Below, in pieces: positions 50,941 through 56,981 of a DNA stretch of 56,981 bases. This DNA is from Bacillota bacterium (lineage in GTDB: Bacteria; Bacillota; Clostridia; Lachnospirales; Lachnospiraceae). Under the pieces are notes generated by a model. It did no database searches. It saw nothing but the letters and a program-made list of their open reading frames with translations, and had not been told where the DNA came from. The position numbers were made by a program, and so were the translations under genes. The DNA is taken from the NCBI GenBank assembly GCA_023411215.1, contig JAEYOY010000007.1, positions 1-56,981 of the forward strand, in the 5' to 3' direction. Each line of letters starts with the position of its first letter. Within the stretch, counting starts at the first letter, position 1.

Positions 50941-52059
50941 TTAGATTAGATTTTCAGGGTTTAAGCATTCTAATTCTTTTATTACAAAACGACCGTTTTT
51001 ACGAATTAATACATCATCGAAATAGATTTCGCCACCGCCATATTCAGGAGTCTGAATGCAGACCAGATCCCAGTGAATTGCGGAGTGATTACCATTCGGA
51101 GCCTGATCCTCATAGCAGTTTCCGGGTGTAAAATGGAAGGATCCCATAATCTTCTCATCAAACAGAGTATCCTTCATCGGCTTTAAGATATAAGGATTAA
51201 CACCGATGGCAAACTCTCCAATGTAACGAGCGCCTTCATCCGTATCAAGTACATGATTAATTCGATCAGTATCATTTGCGGTAGCCTTAACAATCTTGCC
51301 GTTCTCAAATGTAAAGCAGATATTCTCATAAGTAAAGCCCTGGAATACCGCAGGAGTATTATAACTCAAGGTACCGTTAATGGATTCACGAACCGGAGCA
51401 GTATATACCTCGCCGTCCGGGATATTACGTTCTCCATCGCAGGGTACTGCAGGAATATTCTTAATTGAGAAGCTTAAATCCGTTCCGGGTCCTACAATTT
51501 TTACACGATCCGTACGATTCATCAGCTCTACCAAGGGCTTCATAGCTTCTCCCATCTTAGCATAATCAAGACAGCATACATTGAAATAAAAATCCTCAAA
51601 GGACTCCACACTGGTATTGGAAAGCTGAGCCATAGCTGCATTCGGGTAACGGAGTACAACCCATCTAGTCTTAGGAACACGAATGTTATGATGAACAGGT
51701 GTTGCATAATATGTCTCGTAAATCTTCATCTTTTCTGCAGGAACATCAGCAAGCTCGGATACGTTTTCCGTTCCGCGCACTCCCACATAGCAATCCATCT
51801 GCTCCATCTCTGCACCATCAATCTTGGCCATTAAGGACATCTGCTCCTCAGTACAATTTAACAGCATTTCTCTCTGGAGTTTTGCATCCGTATAATGTAC
51901 AAAAGGAACTCCTCCTACCTTATACACTTCCTTAACAAGCTGTCTTGCAAGGTCCTGTGTTGATGCACCGATGTAGTGGATATATACCTTATCACCTTGT
52001 TTTACCTTCATTGAGTAATTTACTAAATTACGTGCTAATACTTTAATTCTTTCATCCAT
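50941..52059 (-). CDS. M29-family aminopeptidase (AmpS/PepS type)
   Basis: A 372-residue protein starting MDERIKVLARNLVNYSMKVK, a thermophilic-metalloprotease (M29) family start. The two-metal ligand region is visible: GEFAIGVNPYI (Glu), GSFHFTPGNCYEDQA (His) and HSAIHWDLVCIQ (His, Asp). It should release N-terminal amino acids in the cytoplasm. An AAGGAGAC site precedes the ATG at good distance. Confidence 0.9.
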   Translation of the reverse strand: MDERIKVLARNLVNYSMKVKQGDKVYIHYIGASTQDLARQLVKEVYKVGGVPFVHYTDAKLQREMLLNCTEEQMSLMAKIDGAEMEQMDCYVGVRGTENVSELADVPAEKMKIYETYYATPVHHNIRVPKTRWVVLRYPNAAMAQLSNTSVESFEDFYFNVCCLDYAKMGEAMKPLVELMNRTDRVKIVGPGTDLSFSIKNIPAVPCDGERNIPDGEVYTAPVRESINGTLSYNTPAVFQGFTYENICFTFENGKIVKATANDTDRINHVLDTDEGARYIGEFAIGVNPYILKPMKDTLFDEKIMGSFHFTPGNCYEDQAPNGNHSAIHWDLVCIQTPEYGGGEIYFDDVLIRKNGRFVIKELECLNPENLI

Positions 52060-52097
52060 ATTTTTGTCTCCTTGTAATTATTATTTATTATTATATA

Positions 52098-54659
52098 TTA
52101 TTGTTCTAGATAGGATAAAAATACATTACCCGCATCTGCAAACATATTTGCACTATCTCCAATTCCGATCTTCTTGGTCGTACTCGTACGCGGATCAATT
52201 ACCATTATATTAAATGCATCATAACCGTAAATAATAACCGCATTCGTTACATCTGTCATAGCAATAACCGGCCTGCCCTTAGATACATAATACAGTGCAT
52301 CGTCCAGGGTAATCCCTGTCAGCCGAATCGGCGTGTATTTTGAATATTTTTTTAGTAAGTCATAAGCAGAGCTGTCTTTCAACGATAATTTTTCAGCGGC
52401 TACATTCACCTTTTGATAGTTAAGCAGTAATTTGATACAGGTCTCCATCGTATTCCCTGAGGAGGCCGACCACGACATATTCTCAAAATCCATTATCGTA
52501 TTTTTTGTAGACTTAATACCCCTTTCCCAGATCAGCTGCTGTTTGTTATTCCAAACCACTCCGATATTATCTCTGGCAATCGCTATGGCATCAGAAGCAT
52601 TGGAATAAGCCCCCTTTATACCACCACTGACATAAGGATAATAATATAATTGCTCCTGTTCATCGATCTGAAGCCTGATCGTAGGATCCTCCGTGATAAT
52701 TGTATTATCCGTGCCATTTACCTTCGGAAGCTGATTCATTACAAATCCTTCCGGAAGAGACATATAATACTCCGTTAATGCCTGATCCGTCACTCGGGAG
52801 GTAACCCCGATTAACTTCTCTTCTGTCTTAACTTGATTCATTATATAGTCCTGATCAGTATAAACATAGGCTAAACGCCCGTTTTCATTGATCTTTTGTA
52901 CTCTTCGAAGCTCTACTATATTATCCTTTACTTGAAGACCAGAAATATAATAGCCTGATTTACTATAGCTTTTTAAAATCTTTTTGTCAACCGAGGCAAT
53001 CTCAACAGTGCTTAACGGCGCCATAATACTGCCATCCATCAACTGGGATATATCCTCCTCCAATACATAGCCATAGATAAGATTTGTATCTATTACATCC
53101 ATAAGCCGAAGGGTATGACCTGCTTTCGCTTCAATAGACTCTTCGATACCTGTTTCAAGATTCATAATTCGAATACTTTTGTTTAGCTTAGGGTCAGAGT
53201 TCTCCTGCCAAGCAGCATAATTTAGCGACTTAATAAGTACTACCTGATTTGATGTAATGTTATTTGCAATCTCTTTAAGTTCTCTTGTAATCAAATTGTA
53301 GGCATAAATATTATTATATACATGGAAATAAAATACTTCCATGGAATTAACATAGGTCAATTCACCCAGGTTCTCCTTCAAGGTCTGATAAGGCTCCTCC
53401 ACCGGAATGTATACTAATTCTTCAATCCTGCTCTCAGAACGAATAAATCGATACAGAATGATAGCAACTCTGCCCTCGTATTGTCCACGGTTCATATAGC
53501 CGTATACCATAAAGTCGAGATTACCTTCTGCATCCATGCCTAGGATGCGAATCTTATGCTGATCATAAAATTCTCTAAGATAATCTGTACCATCTTGACG
53601 GAAGGAAAACACCTTGGTTATGATATTATTCTCCAAATCATAAAACCACAACTCGTTATTTCTTACAAACGCAAACTTCATCTCATCCATAGAGGTCAGA
53701 GAAGATATCTCTTTATCCGAGGTGATTCCAAGCTTAAATTCGCTCTGTGTAACACTTGCCAGATTTACATTAAATAAGGATTCCATGCGACGTTCATAAT
53801 TAAGTAAAAACATTCTTTCCGTAGAATAGCGAACCCGATAGAACTCCGTTACATGATATTGTTCCATTACTCCGGCAACCTCAGCCTCCATATAATACTC
53901 CAGCTCGACGGAGGCAGTATCTGTGTATATTTCACGGATGGAAGGGACAATCTCAGTCAGTATAACGGGCTTTAAATCCCCCCAGGTAATCTGCTCAAAT
54001 CCTGAATTAATATTTACATAAGCAAGTGTAGTATTATCCGCGCTATTGGAAGGCTCTAAATACTTTGCGATATTCTCTGCTTTAGTCTTATTCATAATAG
54101 AATCATGAAAATCCAAAATAAAATTAAGCTTTTCTTCTAGAAAGGCATTCTCATATATTTTTATCCTCTGATAATAATACATCTTTTCACTTTCACTTGT
54201 AATCAGAGTTAGTTTTACTGCATATTCTTTTTCAGGAACCAAATCTGCTTTTAGCTTAATCTTAGCCTTCTTCTTATTTCCATCCTCCTCGAACACGCTA
54301 ACTGAATCCGTCTCTATCAAAGTATTTCCCATGAATTCTCTGACCTCATAATTCAGCTTCTTGATATCATAATTCTCTTCGTTAATTACGACCTCAAAGG
54401 TTTTATCCGTTTTAAGAGGGGTAACTGATTCTCTTAACTTATTGGCAGCCAGATTCGTGCTATAGCCGTGAAGCAAATTAATATTATTAACCCCTGATTT
54501 TATTGTAACCAAAGGAAAAGTTGCATTCTCCATCTCAGTAGTGTTGTTAACATCAAATACAACCACCTTAATGTCACCACTAAAATAATAAAGTGCACCT
54601 ATAAAAACCGCTATTAATATTATCACTCGATAAATATATTTTAACACTCTGACCTCCAT
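52098..54659 (-). CDS. Large membrane-anchored protein with a C39-like domain lacking catalytic residues
   Basis: 853 residues: one N-terminal TM helix (about 6-26), then a large extracytoplasmic part. Residues about 330-600 show beta-propeller-like spacing (KIRILGMDAEGNLDFMVYGY; LRLMDVIDTNLIYGYV). The last 140 residues look like a papain-fold C39_2 peptidase: SWSASSGNTMETCIKLLLNY where NCGPTS with the nucleophilic Cys is expected, then ALYYVSKGRPVIAMTDVTNA and VIIYGYDAFNIMVIDP, where the catalytic His is Asn (about N806). It is therefore probably a binding, not a cutting, domain. It lies 41 bases downstream of the methyltransferase gene. Confidence 0.7.
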   Translation of the reverse strand: MEVRVLKYIYRVIILIAVFIGALYYFSGDIKVVVFDVNNTTEMENATFPLVTIKSGVNNINLLHGYSTNLAANKLRESVTPLKTDKTFEVVINEENYDIKKLNYEVREFMGNTLIETDSVSVFEEDGNKKKAKIKLKADLVPEKEYAVKLTLITSESEKMYYYQRIKIYENAFLEEKLNFILDFHDSIMNKTKAENIAKYLEPSNSADNTTLAYVNINSGFEQITWGDLKPVILTEIVPSIREIYTDTASVELEYYMEAEVAGVMEQYHVTEFYRVRYSTERMFLLNYERRMESLFNVNLASVTQSEFKLGITSDKEISSLTSMDEMKFAFVRNNELWFYDLENNIITKVFSFRQDGTDYLREFYDQHKIRILGMDAEGNLDFMVYGYMNRGQYEGRVAIILYRFIRSESRIEELVYIPVEEPYQTLKENLGELTYVNSMEVFYFHVYNNIYAYNLITRELKEIANNITSNQVVLIKSLNYAAWQENSDPKLNKSIRIMNLETGIEESIEAKAGHTLRLMDVIDTNLIYGYVLEEDISQLMDGSIMAPLSTVEIASVDKKILKSYSKSGYYISGLQVKDNIVELRRVQKINENGRLAYVYTDQDYIMNQVKTEEKLIGVTSRVTDQALTEYYMSLPEGFVMNQLPKVNGTDNTIITEDPTIRLQIDEQEQLYYYPYVSGGIKGAYSNASDAIAIARDNIGVVWNNKQQLIWERGIKSTKNTIMDFENMSWSASSGNTMETCIKLLLNYQKVNVAAEKLSLKDSSAYDLLKKYSKYTPIRLTGITLDDALYYVSKGRPVIAMTDVTNAVIIYGYDAFNIMVIDPRTSTTKKIGIGDSANMFADAGNVFLSYLEQ

Positions 54660-54700
54660 ACCAAATCTAGCTTATCAAGGATACTTGCTTTCTAAAACTT

Positions 54701-55894
54701 TTACTCTTGAAATAATCGCAATAAACAAGGCTCTACCTTAATAAAATCCATACACTCAGATAGTTTTTCCGGAATATCATCCGATTCCTTCCCTGTCTTA
54801 ACGCGCTTCACCGCTCTTATCAGGATGTTTTTTGGTGTGTGTTCCATATCAATGAATTCCAAAAGCTGCACCTTATACCCCTTTGTCTCTAGTAACTCGG
54901 CTCTTAAGGCATCGGTTATAAGGGCTGCCATTCTTTCTTTAACAATACCATACTTTAGAATTGGTTTCAGAATATCACTGTCTATCTGCTTATTCAGTTC
55001 ATGCTGGCAGCAAGGGACAGACAAAATAACCTGCGCGCCCCAGCTCACCGCTTTATATAGTGCATGATCCGTTGCTGTGTCACAAGCATGTAGGGTAACC
55101 ACCATATCAACACAATTGCTGCCATTATAGGATGCGATATCTCCCTCCAGAAATCGCAGTTTGTCGTATCCGTATCTTTCGCTAAGCTGATTGCAATGCT
55201 TAATAACCTCTGACTTTAAGTCAAGTCCTATAACATTAATCTGGTAGCCCTTTAATATCTTAAGATAATAATATAATGCAAATGTAAGATATGATTTGCC
55301 ACATCCAAAGTCTAATATGGTGAGTTCCCTCTCCTGACTTAAAAACGGTAAAACATCCCCAATGTATTCAAGAAAACGATTAATCTGGCGGAACTTGTCC
55401 ATCTTCGCCTTTACAATCATACCTTCCCTTGTCATTACACCAAGGTCTACCAAAAACGGAAGAGGTGTACCCTCCTGTAAAATATAATTCTTCTTTTTAT
55501 TATGATATAATTCCTCGTTAGTCTCCGAGTTGGTTGTGTTCTGAATATTGTCGCTATGCAGGTTATTCTTGGTCAGCTTGTAATTTACGGTAGCTTTGCC
55601 CTTCTTGCTTATCAGAACAGTTGCCTTTCCCTGTTTGGTTATTATCTCTGCCTGACGAAATAATCCATCAAACCATTCTGGAAGCTTAGCCATAAGCTCC
55701 CTCTTATTATAATTACTATGAAATATCTGCTGTCCGATATACTCAGATGCCTGAAATAAAAGCTCCTTTTTAACCATTACCGGACGAAGCTTAACTTTGA
55801 TAATCCTGCTCTTATCTGAAGAATTACTTATAATCACTTGAACCAGATCTATATCTATGGTATCCTCAAAAATCTTGGTGATCGCTGTATCCAT
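54701..55894 (-). CDS. SAM-dependent methyltransferase (Methyltransf_32 type)
   Basis: A 397-residue protein with an N-terminal non-catalytic region (to about 150) and a class I methyltransferase core: LTILDFGCGKSYLTFALYYY, NVIGLDLKSEVIKHCNQLSE, MVVTLHACDTATDHALYKAV and LSVPCCQHELN. The LHACDTATD and CCQHE motifs match the Methyltransf_32 family (GSTCD/METTL25-like). The CC and acid residues suggest an RNA or protein acceptor, but this is not known. It heads a reverse-strand unit with the 853-residue protein. Confidence 0.8.
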   Translation of the reverse strand: MDTAITKIFEDTIDIDLVQVIISNSSDKSRIIKVKLRPVMVKKELLFQASEYIGQQIFHSNYNKRELMAKLPEWFDGLFRQAEIITKQGKATVLISKKGKATVNYKLTKNNLHSDNIQNTTNSETNEELYHNKKKNYILQEGTPLPFLVDLGVMTREGMIVKAKMDKFRQINRFLEYIGDVLPFLSQERELTILDFGCGKSYLTFALYYYLKILKGYQINVIGLDLKSEVIKHCNQLSERYGYDKLRFLEGDIASYNGSNCVDMVVTLHACDTATDHALYKAVSWGAQVILSVPCCQHELNKQIDSDILKPILKYGIVKERMAALITDALRAELLETKGYKVQLLEFIDMEHTPKNILIRAVKRVKTGKESDDIPEKLSECMDFIKVEPCLLRLFQE

Positions 55895-56094
55895 CTTACA
55901 TCTTCCATTCTTTTTATTCTTCCCTTATTTCAGGGATCTATGGTAAAAAGTTCATCCTAATCTATTTTAATGTCTTTTCTATGATAGTACAACCTAATTA
56001 TTATAAATTTTATCTTAATATTGTTCCACTTCTAACCTCACAACAATACAATAGATGCATATATTGGTAATAAAAAAGCTTAGGAGTACTTATA

Positions 56095-56981
56095 TGTCAT
56101 ATACAATTGGTAGAAGCAGCGGTAACGATCGTAAATACCGCGTGCCCAATTATACTGTAACTAATCAGACCGTTTCAAGCCCCGGAGACCCTACTCCCAC
56201 GACTTCCGGCTCTGTTCCCCCTCCTACAGGAGTGCCAAATCAAATGAATCCGACCACTCCTTCCCCGATGAGAGGAACACCCCCAAATACTTCTACAATG
56301 CCGGGAAGAGGTACAACTTCCCCTTCCACGACTTCCGGTACAGGAACAGCACCTCAATTACCTCCGGTTACAGGAACCCCCCAGAGAACAGCCCCCAGCA
56401 CTGGAACGAGAAATAATCCGAGTACAGGAAGAGTTCTTAGTCCCGGTACTACCCAGCCAAGGTCAGGTATGGGTGCAACTCCGACTCCCGGTTCAGGTAC
56501 CAGAACTATGCCGGGCACGGGTGCAACTCCAGCTCCCGGTTCAGGTACCAGCACTATGCCGGGTATGGGTGCAACTCCAGCTCCCGGTTCAGGCACCGGT
56601 ACGATTCCAGGTATGGGCGTAACTCCAACTCCCAATTCAGGTATCGGCACCAGACCTGGGATGGAATCAACAACGACTCCCGGTTCAGGCACCGGTACGA
56701 TGCCAGGTATGGGCGTAACTCCAACTCCCGGTTCAGGTATCGGCACCAGACCTGGGATGGGATCAATAACGACTCCGGGTTCAAGCATTGCCCAACCTAG
56801 ACCAGGTATGGGTTCAACTCCGACCCCTGATTCAGGCACAACTCAACCCAGACCAGGCATGGGCTCATCTCCGGCTCCTGGTTCAGGAACAACCCAACCT
56901 AGACCTGGCATGGGCTCATCTCCGGCTCCTGGTTCTGGAACAACACAACCCAGACCAGGCATGGGCTCATCTCCGGCTCCT
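56095..56981 (+). CDS. Pro/Gly/Thr/Ser-rich repeat protein, 3' end outside the window
   Basis: GGAG precedes the ATG at 56095. The frame is open to the window end (295 codons). A unique start (MSYTIGRSSGNDRKYRVPNY) leads to a low-complexity region which, from about residue 120, becomes a tandem repeat of 16-17 residues of the type GMGATPAPGSGTSTMP, later GMGSSPAPGSGTTQPRP. There is no signal peptide or TM helix in the visible part. The composition recalls spore-coat, exosporium or surface-stalk proteins; the missing C-terminus would decide. The reverse-strand open frames here are shadows of the repeat. Confidence 0.7.

Overview
The window is chromosomal DNA of a spore-forming, probably motile, low-GC Gram-positive bacterium, most likely a Lachnospiraceae/Clostridia member. 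The evidence is the sporulation block spoVT-mazG-hup-rqcP-yabP-yabQ-divIC-spoIIE-tilS-hpt-ftsH in conserved Firmicute order, strong AGGAGG-type ribosome binding sites, mutS2, yhaM, the chemotaxis phosphatase cheX, and a low-GC base composition. Neither window edge is a natural boundary: an IS256-type transposase runs off the left edge and a Pro/Gly/Thr-rich repeat protein runs off the right.

Bases 1-11,000 are an accessory island. From the left it holds the end of an IS256-family element and then short reverse-strand genes and gene remnants: a chimeric fchA-folD remnant, a 3-TM protein, a 121-aa HELGH metalloprotease-like protein, a frameshifted GNAT, a broken peptidase-S51-like gene and a decapitated deaminase. 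Four of these are separated by near-identical repeats with the core AACCAATGGGAAGTTC, each 20-60 bases downstream of a gene, like a cassette array. Next come a truncated tyrosine recombinase and an intact IS91-family HUH transposase. Then follows a reverse-strand defence island of six genes: thsB (TIR) and thsA (two TM segments plus macro domain) form a type II Thoeris pair, followed by a SIR2-family NADase-like gene, a small ADP-ribosyltransferase-like gene, an endonuclease/exonuclease/phosphatase-fold gene and a large PD-(D/E)XK nuclease-like gene. The last four may be one or two undescribed defence modules. Diverged copies of a terminator-linked segment lie at both island edges (about 288-364 and 10930-11032).

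Bases 11,000-33,000 are core genome with mixed strands: RNA modification and decay (rlmD, yhaM, trmL), a degenerate HtrA-like membrane protein, mutS2, a two-component system with a downstream lipoprotein, cheX, an Lrp regulator coupled to an aminotransferase, a HypE/AIR-synthase-like gene with a VanW protein, nth, a B12-binding radical SAM protein, a DUF2156 protein and a small membrane permease-like protein. Two large fold-back elements (21657-21853 and 32089-32364) and a family of about 33-bp palindromes lie between genes.

Bases 33,000-44,000 are the sporulation/cell-division/translation block, all on the reverse strand, with an elongator tRNA-Met that has its own consensus promoter and terminator. 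Bases 44,000-56,000 carry a NatAB-type ABC exporter, dtd, a hypoxanthine/uracil-DNA glycosylase, deoB, a 63-bp tandem repeat, a PAP2 phosphatase, a GT2 glycosyltransferase, an M29 aminopeptidase, a large membrane-anchored protein ending in a C39-like domain without its catalytic residues, and a Methyltransf_32-type methyltransferase.
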